NCBI GenBank assembly: GCA_964429465.1
Contig: CAYSCA010000047.1
Span: forward strand, 1 to 18,438
Reading direction: 5' to 3'
Origin: Ferrovibrio sp964429465
GTDB taxonomy: Bacteria; Pseudomonadota; Alphaproteobacteria; Ferrovibrionales; Ferrovibrionaceae
DNA length: 18,438 bases
A model generated the notes under the pieces. That model did not search any database. It was not told where the DNA came from and saw nothing but the letters and a program-made list of their open reading frames with translations. Positions 1 to 5,212 of the stretch are shown here, one piece after another (position 1 is the first letter of the stretch; the number at the start of each line of letters is the position of its first letter). A program made the translations under genes and the position numbers.

Positions 1-1
1 C

Positions 2-1972
2 GAGATCATCGTCGGCGTGCTGCGGACCCGGGCGCCCGGCATGACGCTCGACAGGATTCCGGTCTATGCCTGGGCCATGCTGGTTTTCGCTGGTATGATC
101 ATCTTCGCCTTTCCGGCGATCATTCTGGCCACCCTGCTGCTGGAGCTGGAGCGCGCCTTTCACTGGCCGTTTTTCATTGCGGAGAAAGGTGGTGATCCGC
201 TGCTCTGGCAGCATCTGTTCTGGTTCTTCGGTCATCCGGAGGTCTACATCATTTTCCTGCCGGCGGCCGGCATGGTGTCGATGATCCTGCCAACGATGGT
301 GCACAAGCCCCTGGTCGGCCACCGTTATGTCGTGCTGGCTCTGATATCCACCGGCTTTCTCAGCTTCGGCCTGTGGGTGCATCACATGTTTGCCACCGGC
401 ATGCCGAAGCTCTCCATGGGCCTGTTTTCGGTTGCCAGCATGGCGGTGGCCGTGCCCAGCGGCGTTCAGGTCTTTGCGTGGATCGCCACTCTGGCCGCCG
501 GGCGGCTTCGGCTGACGGTGCCGTCGCTGTTCATCCTCGGCTTTCTCTTCATCTTCGTGCTCGGCGGCCTGACCGGCGTAATGGTCGGCATGATGCCGTT
601 CGACTGGCAGGCCCACGACACCTACTTCATCGTCGCTCACCTTCATTATGTCCTGATCGGCGGCATGGTCTTCCCCTTGTTTGCCGCCTTCTATTACTGG
701 GCACCGAGCGTCAGCCGCCGCGCCCTGTCGGAACGCCTTGGCCGCTGGGTCTTCGGCCTGATGTTCATCGGCGTCAATGTGACCTTCTTTCCGATGCATA
801 TCGCCGGCCTGCGCGGCATGCCGCGACGAGTCTACACGTATCCCACCGAACTCGGCTGGGACCTGCTGAACCTGATCTCCAGCCTCGGCGCTTTCGTGAT
901 CGCGGCGGGCGTCGCCCTGTTCCTGTTCGACGTCGCCCGCAACTTCCGGATCAGCTTCGCCGGCAACCCGGGCAATATCTGGAACGCCGGAACGCTCGAG
1001 TGGCTGCCCAATGATGTGTACGGCACGCGCAGTATTCCGCGGGTCAGCAGTCGTTATCCGCTCTGGGACCAGCCGGGCATCAGCGAGGATGTCAAAGAGG
1101 GCCGGTATTATCTGCCCGGCGCACCGACCGGCGGACGGGAAACCATCATCACCAGCCCCATCGAGGCCGAGCCGCAATATCTTCAGCAGGTTCCCGGCCC
1201 GAGCTGGGTGCCGGTTCTGGCCGCCATCGGTACCGCGGGATTCTTTCTCCTGCTGACGGTGAAGCTGGTGATCCCCGCCGTCGCTTTTGGGCTGCTGGCG
1301 ATCGGCAGCGTGATCCGCTGGCTCTGGGAAACCGACCCCGGCCCGAATCATCCGCCTGCCGATATCGGTGGAGGCATCCGCCTGCCCGTCTATGTCACCG
1401 GACCGGTCTCTCATGCCTGGTGGGCGATGATCGTGCTGCTCATCGTCGTCGGGATGATCTTTGCCTGCCTGATCTTCTCATACCTGTTTCTCTGGAGCAT
1501 CGATCCGGGCCAGTGGCCGCCGCCTGCAGTTCGGCTGCCGCCACTGGACACAGCCCTGTGGCCGGCCCTGCTGCATGTCGCCGCTATCGCCGCTGTAGCG
1601 GTATCCGGGCGCAGTCTCGGCCATCGCCTCCGCCTCCCCTTGCTTCCGATGGCAACAACTCTGCTGGCAGGCAGCCTTCTCCTCGCCGGGTCGCTGCTGG
1701 AATTGTGGCTGCACTGGGCCGGAGGGCTCCGGCCGCAGGCGCACAGCTATGGCGCGACGGTCTATACAGTATCCGCGCTGCAGGTCACCTGCGCGATCAC
1801 CAGCGCCATCATGCTGCTCTACTGCATGGCGCGGCTGGCCGCAGGGAAGCTGGATGGCGTGCGGCGCTCGGCCTTCGACATGGCCATGTTGTTCGGCTAC
1901 TACACGGCGGCGCAGGGGCTTGTCGGGCTTGCCTCGACCCATCTGCTGCCCCGACTCCTGGCGGCCGCATGA
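2..1972 (+). CDS. Cytochrome c oxidase subunit I fused to subunit III-like domain (5' truncated by window)
   Basis: Catalytic subunit of an A1-type heme-copper terminal oxidase in the inner membrane; it reduces oxygen and pumps protons. The frame is open from base 2, so the N-terminal part, including the D-channel entrance, lies outside. Visible subunit I signatures: GHPEVY at 230-247 (CuB histidine, D-channel glutamate, cross-linked tyrosine), the CuB histidine pair in WVHHMFATG (about 374-400), HDTYFIVAHLHYV (about 616-654; heme a3 and heme a ligands) and GMPRR (about 817-831; heme propionates). At the K-channel position the usual T-G-x-K is S-G-V-Q (458-469). After a soluble stretch and two extra helices, the last 190 or so residues form five helices resembling subunit III (HAWW...GMIFA), but the usual glutamate and histidines are absent. 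The I/III fusion is known in alphaproteobacterial and other oxidases. Subunit II is presumably upstream. Confidence 0.93.
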   Translation, partial: EIIVGVLRTRAPGMTLDRIPVYAWAMLVFAGMIIFAFPAIILATLLLELERAFHWPFFIAEKGGDPLLWQHLFWFFGHPEVYIIFLPAAGMVSMILPTMVHKPLVGHRYVVLALISTGFLSFGLWVHHMFATGMPKLSMGLFSVASMAVAVPSGVQVFAWIATLAAGRLRLTVPSLFILGFLFIFVLGGLTGVMVGMMPFDWQAHDTYFIVAHLHYVLIGGMVFPLFAAFYYWAPSVSRRALSERLGRWVFGLMFIGVNVTFFPMHIAGLRGMPRRVYTYPTELGWDLLNLISSLGAFVIAAGVALFLFDVARNFRISFAGNPGNIWNAGTLEWLPNDVYGTRSIPRVSSRYPLWDQPGISEDVKEGRYYLPGAPTGGRETIITSPIEAEPQYLQQVPGPSWVPVLAAIGTAGFFLLLTVKLVIPAVAFGLLAIGSVIRWLWETDPGPNHPPADIGGGIRLPVYVTGPVSHAWWAMIVLLIVVGMIFACLIFSYLFLWSIDPGQWPPPAVRLPPLDTALWPALLHVAAIAAVAVSGRSLGHRLRLPLLPMATTLLAGSLLLAGSLLELWLHWAGGLRPQAHSYGATVYTVSALQVTCAITSAIMLLYCMARLAAGKLDGVRRSAFDMAMLFGYYTAAQGLVGLASTHLLPRLLAAA

Positions 1973-2334
1973 GAATGGGCCGCCGCTTCACGCCGACCTT
2001 CGCCTACCTGCTGTCGGCAATGATCGTCTGGGCCGTATTTTTCATGGGAAGCTATGGCCTGGTCTCGCTCTTCTGCGCGATCCGCCCGTCTCCGGCAATC
2101 GCAGGAATCCCGGCCGCCCCGGTCGCTCTGGGCCTCATGACTTTTATGGCTCTCGCTGCAACATCCTTTCTGGTCTTCACGGCATGGCGGCACAGGTCGG
2201 ATAACCAGGATGATCGCTTCATCGCCGGCCTTGTGCTCCTGCAGGGAGGCATCGCGGCGGTCGCCATTCTGTGGAATCTCCTGCCGCTTGCCTTCCTGGA
2301 GGGATGCGGCTGGCAGGAGCTGGTGCGCCTGTAG
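1969..2334 (+). CDS. Small three-helix membrane protein downstream of the oxidase
   Basis: Encodes 121 residues with three predicted membrane helices, about residues 10-37 (TFAYLLSAMIVWAVFFMGSY), 49-71 and 84-107, and a short basic loop (WRHRSDNQDD). ATG at 1969 overlaps the oxidase stop codon (ATGA), which implies translational coupling; a second ATG six bases later is also possible. I do not recognise a named family. Position, size and topology suggest an accessory or subunit IV-like component of the preceding oxidase. That role is inferred from context only. Confidence 0.78.
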   Translation: MRMGRRFTPTFAYLLSAMIVWAVFFMGSYGLVSLFCAIRPSPAIAGIPAAPVALGLMTFMALAATSFLVFTAWRHRSDNQDDRFIAGLVLLQGGIAAVAILWNLLPLAFLEGCGWQELVRL

Positions 2335-2339
2335 GGAAA

Positions 2340-2363
2340 GCCGCGGACCGTCCGGCCCGCGGC
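2340..2363. terminator. GC-rich hairpin between convergent genes
   Basis: GCCGCGG (2340-2346) pairs with CCGCGGC (2357-2363) around a loop that can pair further (CCG/CGG). It sits just after the stop of the small membrane protein (2334) and just beyond the stop of the convergent PRC-barrel gene (2381). There is no T-run on either strand, so it may act as a 3'-end stabiliser or assist bidirectional termination rather than being a canonical intrinsic terminator. Confidence 0.4.
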
Positions 2364-2380
2364 GGCATTGCTGGAGGCGC

Positions 2381-2731
2381 TTAGAGCCAGTAGGGCGTCA
2401 CGCCATAATACTCATGGACCTGCCGACCCCAGGCCTGGTCTTCCCAGTCCATGCGGTCGCCGGCGCCGTAATTCGGCGCGCCCTTGAGTTTGTCCTTGTC
2501 AAGGTTGACCACGTACCCATCCTGCTGGGTGTCGTATTTCAGGACACTCCATGGCAACGGATGATGCCGGTCTCCGATACCGAGGAAGCCGCCGAAGGCC
2601 ATGTCGGCATAGGCCACCTTCCCCGATATTTTGTCGATCATTACGTTCTGGATCGAACCCAGTTTTTCTCCCGCAGTATTGTATACCGTCGTCCCTTCCA
2701 CCTTCTCTGACGAAATCAGCCGATCAGCCAT
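2381..2731 (-). CDS. PRC-barrel domain protein
   Basis: Encodes 116 residues with no signal peptide. The N-terminal 80 or so residues form a PRC-barrel: LISSEKVEGTTVYN, then GEKLGSIQNVMIDK, then GKVAYADMAFGGFLGIGD and LPWSVLKYD. The tail ends in the tyrosine-rich EYYGVTPYW, a common ending of alphaproteobacterial PRC-barrel stress proteins. The family binds protein or RNA partners; no enzymatic role is known for this single-domain type. The ATG at 2731 has a strong ribosome binding site (AAGGAGGG, six bases upstream). An EcfG-type promoter lies at 2847-2822 on the same strand, and the leader contains a stable hairpin. Probable GSR regulon member; the cellular function is unknown. Confidence 0.88.
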   Translation of the reverse strand: MADRLISSEKVEGTTVYNTAGEKLGSIQNVMIDKISGKVAYADMAFGGFLGIGDRHHPLPWSVLKYDTQQDGYVVNLDKDKLKGAPNYGAGDRMDWEDQAWGRQVHEYYGVTPYWL

Positions 2732-2765
2732 CTGCAGCCCTCCTTTTTCCTGACGCTATTCACCT

Positions 2766-2785
2766 GGATCCGCCGGAGCGGATCC
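2766..2785 (-). promoter_or_regulatory. Perfect 8-bp hairpin with UCCG tetraloop in the PRC gene leader
   Basis: GGATCCGC and GCGGATCC pair perfectly around four bases. Read on the minus strand (the predicted PRC mRNA), the loop is UCCG closed by a C-G pair, which is the extra-stable c(UNCG)g tetraloop type. No U-run follows, so it is not an ordinary terminator. It lies between the predicted transcription start (about 2814) and the start codon (2731). It may stabilise the mRNA; a regulatory role is inference. Confidence 0.5.
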
Positions 2786-2821
2786 GGGACCCCGCCGCTC
2801 GTAGACAAGGCCCACTCGGTA

Positions 2822-2847
2822 AACCAGCCGCAATGACGATCGGTTCC
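2822..2847 (-). promoter_or_regulatory. EcfG-type promoter for the PRC-barrel gene
   Basis: On the minus strand, GGAAC (complement of 2843-2847) is followed after 18 bases by GTT (complement of 2822-2824), i.e. GGAAC-N19-TT. This matches the published GGAAC-N18/19-TT consensus of EcfG-type sigma factors such as Sinorhizobium RpoE2. The predicted start near 2814 would give a leader of about 80 bases. It lies back to back with the SDR promoter, 15 bases separating the two -35 elements. Confidence 0.6.
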
Positions 2848-2862
2848 AAGCGGTGCCCGCCC

Positions 2863-2888
2863 GGAACAGGAGGAAACCTGCTGGTGTT
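2863..2888 (+). promoter_or_regulatory. EcfG-type promoter for the SDR gene
   Basis: GGAAC at 2863-2867, then 18 bases, then GTT at 2886-2888 (GGAAC-N19-TT) fits the EcfG consensus. The predicted start near 2895 leaves a short leader containing AGGAG (2908-2912) before the ATG at 2919. Promoter, ribosome binding site and start codon are well spaced for this gene. Confidence 0.65.
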
Positions 2889-2918
2889 GGCCTTGCGAGA
2901 CCGCCGCAGGAGCAGCTT

Positions 2919-3782
2919 ATGCCGCAGGACAAATCTGAATCGGCGCGACCGGCACAGCAGCAAGCACGTCAGCCGGGCCATGTCGAACCGATGCGGCCGC
3001 GTCCGCAGGACCGGGCCGAGCATTATCGGGGCGCGGGCAAGCTGAAAGGCAAGGTTGCCTTGATTACGGGGGGCGACAGCGGCATCGGCCGCTCCACCGC
3101 CGTGGCCATGGCCAAGGAGGGAGCGGATATCGTTTTCGTCTATCTCGATGAGAGCGAAGATGCCGAAGAGACGAAACGGCTGGTCAAGGCGGCGGGCACC
3201 TCATGCCGCAGCATCGCCGGCGATCTCGGCAGGCGCGAAACCGCAACCGGCGTCGTTGAAGCCGCGCTGACGTCCTTCGGGCACATTGATATCCTGGTCA
3301 ACAATGCCGCCGAACAGCATGTCGCCCGCGACCTGACCGAGATCGATGAAAAGCAGCTGAAGGTCACGTTCGAGACCAATATCTTCTCCATGTTCTTCCT
3401 GACCCAGGCTGTCCTGCCTCACCTCGGCAAGGGCTCTGCCATCGTCAATACGACATCCATCACGGCTTTCCACGGCAATCCGAAGCTGATCGACTATTCC
3501 TCCACCAAGGGCGCGATCGTCGCGTTCACCCGGTCGCTCGCCAAGGCGCTTGTAGGCCGGGGAATCCGGGTCAATGCGGTCGCCCCCGGCCCGGTCTGGA
3601 CACCGCTGATCCCGGCATCTTTCAGTGCCGAGGATGTGAAGACGTTCGGCACCAGCAATCCGATGGGCCGCGCTGCCGAACCGGACGAAATTTCGCCCTG
3701 CTTTGTCTTTCTGGCGTCAAGCGATTCCGCCTTCATGACCGGACAGGTGCTGCATCCCAATGGCGGCGAATACATGGGCTGA
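2919..3782 (+). CDS. SDR family NAD(P)-dependent oxidoreductase, stress-type
   Basis: Classical short-chain dehydrogenase of 287 residues, with a 43-residue hydrophilic N-terminal extension (rich in Q, P, R) typical of the YghA / general stress protein 39-like group. The cofactor motif TGGDSGIG spans residues 50-57, NNAAEQ replaces the usual NNAG, and the catalytic residues are Ser180, Tyr193 and Lys197 (YSSTK). The C-terminal NGGEY motif is present. The substrate is unknown; relatives are often annotated as glucose 1-dehydrogenases without proof. The start at 2919 is preferred over upstream codons because AGGAG lies six bases before it and the EcfG-type promoter lies just upstream. Confidence 0.92.
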   Translation: MPQDKSESARPAQQQARQPGHVEPMRPRPQDRAEHYRGAGKLKGKVALITGGDSGIGRSTAVAMAKEGADIVFVYLDESEDAEETKRLVKAAGTSCRSIAGDLGRRETATGVVEAALTSFGHIDILVNNAAEQHVARDLTEIDEKQLKVTFETNIFSMFFLTQAVLPHLGKGSAIVNTTSITAFHGNPKLIDYSSTKGAIVAFTRSLAKALVGRGIRVNAVAPGPVWTPLIPASFSAEDVKTFGTSNPMGRAAEPDEISPCFVFLASSDSAFMTGQVLHPNGGEYMG

Positions 3783-3790
3783 TTCGATTG

Positions 3791-3815
3791 GGAACCAAAT
3801 CCCCGGACCGGTGTT
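3791..3815 (+). promoter_or_regulatory. EcfG-type promoter for the hydrophobic microprotein
   Basis: GGAAC at 3791-3795, 17 bases, then GTT at 3813-3815 (GGAAC-N18-TT) fits the EcfG consensus. It begins nine bases after the SDR stop codon. Its predicted start near 3822 is some 22-28 bases before the start codons of a tiny ORF and points toward no other + strand gene, because the next gene, ecfG, is convergent. Confidence 0.6.
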
Positions 3816-3849
3816 TCGGTTTTAGGGAGCTTCCGAAAAAAGGATGGCG

Positions 3850-3930
3850 ATGATGGCCGGTTTTGGCGGACTTGCCCGTGATTTGGTGTTTCTCTGCCTG
3901 GTCGTCGGGGCGCTCGGCGTCGTTGTGTGA
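3850..3930 (+). CDS. Putative hydrophobic microprotein (26 residues; 28 if ATG 3844 is used)
   Basis: A short ORF filling the gap between the SDR gene and convergent ecfG. It begins with Met-Met-Ala-Gly-Phe-Gly-Gly, has a single Arg-Asp pair, then an uninterrupted hydrophobic run of 15 residues (LVFLCLVVGALGVVV) ending at TGA 3928-3930. This looks like one short membrane-spanning segment. AAGGA (3840-3844) is five bases before ATG 3850, supporting that start; ATG 3844 is in frame with AGGGAG (3824-3829) further upstream. An EcfG-type promoter is correctly placed upstream. No family is recognised. Its reality rests on promoter, ribosome binding site and position, not on homology. Confidence 0.5.
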   Translation: MMAGFGGLARDLVFLCLVVGALGVVV

Positions 3931-3939
3931 ACCCAACGG

Positions 3940-4524
3940 TCAGGTTTCGGTGAGACTCGAGGCCGGCTTGCCGCCCGGCTCCGGCAGCGCAGCAGCCTCC
4001 TCCAGCGCCTCCTGGCCGAAGCCGCGCAGCATCTGACCCTCTCCCTCCAGCATCACCGCCATCGCCTGCCGCGCCCTGGACAGCCGGCTTTTGATCGTTC
4101 CGATGCTGCAGCCGCAGATCGTCGCTGCTTCCTCATAGGAAAGCCCGCTGGCGCCGATCAGGATCAGCACCTCCCTCTGCTTCAACGGCAGGCGATGCAG
4201 CGCTTCGGCGACTTCCTGCAATTCGAGACGGGCCTGCTGGGCTGGCTGAGCCACCAGACCTTCGGCGTATTTCCCGTCCGCGTCGGCCACCTCGCGACGT
4301 TTCTGGCGCAGCAGGTTGTAATAGGTGTTGCGCAGAATGGTGTAGAGCCACGCCCGCATGCTGGTGCCGAGCATGAACGCCTTGCGGTTGGCCCAGGCTT
4401 TCGCCAGCGTCTCCTGGATGAGGTCGTCGGCCAGATCGCGGTTGTGACACAGAGAATGCGCCCAAGCACGCAGGGCAGGGATTTCGGCCAGTAATGTCGC
4501 TTTGAAATCAGGCTTTTCCGCCAT
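3940..4524 (-). CDS. ecfG: ECF sigma factor of the general stress response (EcfG / ECF15 type)
   Basis: Encodes 194 residues. Region sigma-2 spans about residues 8-76 (LADDLIQETLAKAWANR; MRAWLYTILRNTYYN) and sigma-4 about 105-160 (LPLKQREVLILIGASGLSYEEAA, then the helix-turn-helix around CGCSIGTIKSRLSRAR). The linker with DGKYAE and QPAQQ is typical of the ECF15 group, which directs RNA polymerase to GGAAC promoters after NepR is captured by PhyR. The ATG at 4524 has AAAGGAAG just upstream. It lies 179 bases downstream of nepR on the same strand, and its stop codon is nine bases from the convergent microprotein ORF. About 35 residues beyond sigma-4 (acidic, then proline/glycine-rich) form a nonstandard tail. 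The window has four GGAAC-type sites it could read. Confidence 0.93.
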   Translation of the reverse strand: MAEKPDFKATLLAEIPALRAWAHSLCHNRDLADDLIQETLAKAWANRKAFMLGTSMRAWLYTILRNTYYNLLRQKRREVADADGKYAEGLVAQPAQQARLELQEVAEALHRLPLKQREVLILIGASGLSYEEAATICGCSIGTIKSRLSRARQAMAVMLEGEGQMLRGFGQEALEEAAALPEPGGKPASSLTET

Positions 4525-4703
4525 GAACTTCCTTTACTCGACTCCTGAAAACAGTCCGCCCCCTGACGGGACGGCTGCCGTCCATGTCGTCATGGTCATC
4601 GTGCAATGACAAGGGATAAAGTTGTGTCGGAGAGAGGTAGAAGGTGAATGGGAAAGCGCCATTACAGTCAGGAGATGCAATCCCGACTATTGCAGCGAAA
4701 CAG
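4525..4703 (-). other. nepR-ecfG spacer with short palindrome
   Basis: A 179-base noncoding spacer between nepR and ecfG, longer than the near-overlap seen in many nepR-ecfG pairs. It holds a perfect inverted repeat, GGACGGC (4569-4575), T, GCCGTCC (4577-4583), about 45 bases before the ecfG start, with no T-run. It contains no exact GGAAC-N18/19-TT match. Whether it carries a separate ecfG promoter cannot be decided from sequence alone. Confidence 0.4.
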
Positions 4704-4910
4704 CTAGTCCTTCTGCTCCAGTTCCTGGAGCTTGTCGACAATCCGCTGCGGAATGGGCTCACTCGCAATATTGTCGAACAGCTGCTTCAGGCTGCGCCCG
4801 AGCCAATCCTGCGAATTGTCCTCGGCAACCGCGAGCGAAACGACGGTGGCACCGCCTCCCGCCCGCGCCCGCTTGCGCAAAGCCGTCATCCTGTCTTGTG
4901 AATCAGCCAT
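4704..4910 (-). CDS. nepR: NepR family anti-sigma factor
   Basis: Encodes 68 residues. The C-terminal half, WLGRSLKQLFDNIASEPIP then QRIVDKLQELE, is the NepR signature: two helices joined by the SEPIP linker, which bind EcfG in unstressed cells and the receiver/sigma-like PhyR in stressed cells. The N-terminal 34 residues are polar and probably disordered, as in relatives. I place the start at ATG 4910 (Met-Ala-Asp-Ser) because GAGG lies seven bases upstream; an in-frame start at 4988 would add 26 residues without a matching ribosome binding site. It is followed by ecfG on the same strand. phyR, usually adjacent, is absent. Confidence 0.9.
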   Translation of the reverse strand: MADSQDRMTALRKRARAGGGATVVSLAVAEDNSQDWLGRSLKQLFDNIASEPIPQRIVDKLQELEQKD

Positions 4911-5212
4911 CGCACAGCCTCGTCGGGAAACATCGCCCGGGATGGGCAATGGGGGCGCGAGAAACAGTCGATCCCTTGCCACAATCAACTGATCTGCAAC
5001 TATAATCCGGCTCTCCGGTCAAGCAAATACTCCAGACTCCGCCATGCATCATCTGCATGCAAAGCAACCCATGAAACCCGTCTTTGTTCGCCTCAAACCG
5101 CTGATCAGGTTTTTCGCGGCATTCTGCCGCTTATCCCGCCGGAGCGGAACTCGCGGAGAGTATTGGGGTTTCTGACCGGCGGCAGCATCGCCGGAAGGGG
5201 TACGGGTTCGCG
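4911..5212. other. Intergenic region between divergent nepR and ku
   Basis: 302 bases hold the upstream regions of nepR (-) and ku (+). The ku side has an EcfG-type promoter (5146-5170). The middle holds a perfect inverted repeat, CATGCA (5043-5048), TCATC, TGCATG (5054-5059), that could be an operator or chance. A TATAAT on the + strand (5001-5006) lacks a well-spaced -35. No GGAAC-type site faces nepR. A 43-codon + strand ORF at 5044-5175 has no support. Confidence 0.5.
5146..5170 (+). promoter_or_regulatory. EcfG-type promoter for ku and probably the cytochrome genes
   Basis: GGAAC at 5146-5150, 17 bases, then GTT at 5168-5170 (GGAAC-N18-TT) matches the EcfG consensus. The predicted start near 5177 gives a leader of about 36 bases before the ku ATG at 5213. 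GSR control of non-homologous end joining genes has been reported in rhizobia, so the target is plausible. Confidence 0.65.

Noticed and set aside
1420..1968. N-terminal extension of the small membrane protein frame back into the oxidase gene
   Set aside because: This part is out of frame within the conserved oxidase coding sequence and reads as Arg/Pro/Ala-rich noise; the membrane protein starts at 1969.
4648..4707. A 19-codon + strand ORF with AAGG upstream, between ecfG and nepR
   Set aside because: Very short, overlaps the nepR 3' end, no promoter seen; not enough to call a gene.
4699..4725. GGAAC...GTT on the minus strand at the end of nepR as an ecfG promoter
   Set aside because: The spacing is GGAAC-N20-TT, one base beyond the consensus range, and GGAAC falls within nepR codons (Leu-Gln-Glu-Leu-Glu). 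It may be real but cannot be supported by sequence alone.
4976..5006. TTGCCA-N19-TATAAT on the + strand as a housekeeping promoter
   Set aside because: Spacing of 19 is poor and the only downstream gene, ku, already has a well-placed EcfG site about 140 bases further on. Possibly a chance AT-rich patch.
5044..5175. A 43-codon + strand ORF (Met-His-His-Leu-His...) between nepR and ku
   Set aside because: No ribosome binding site, composition rich in Arg and Phe like random sequence, and it covers the ku promoter. Its start sits in an inverted repeat.
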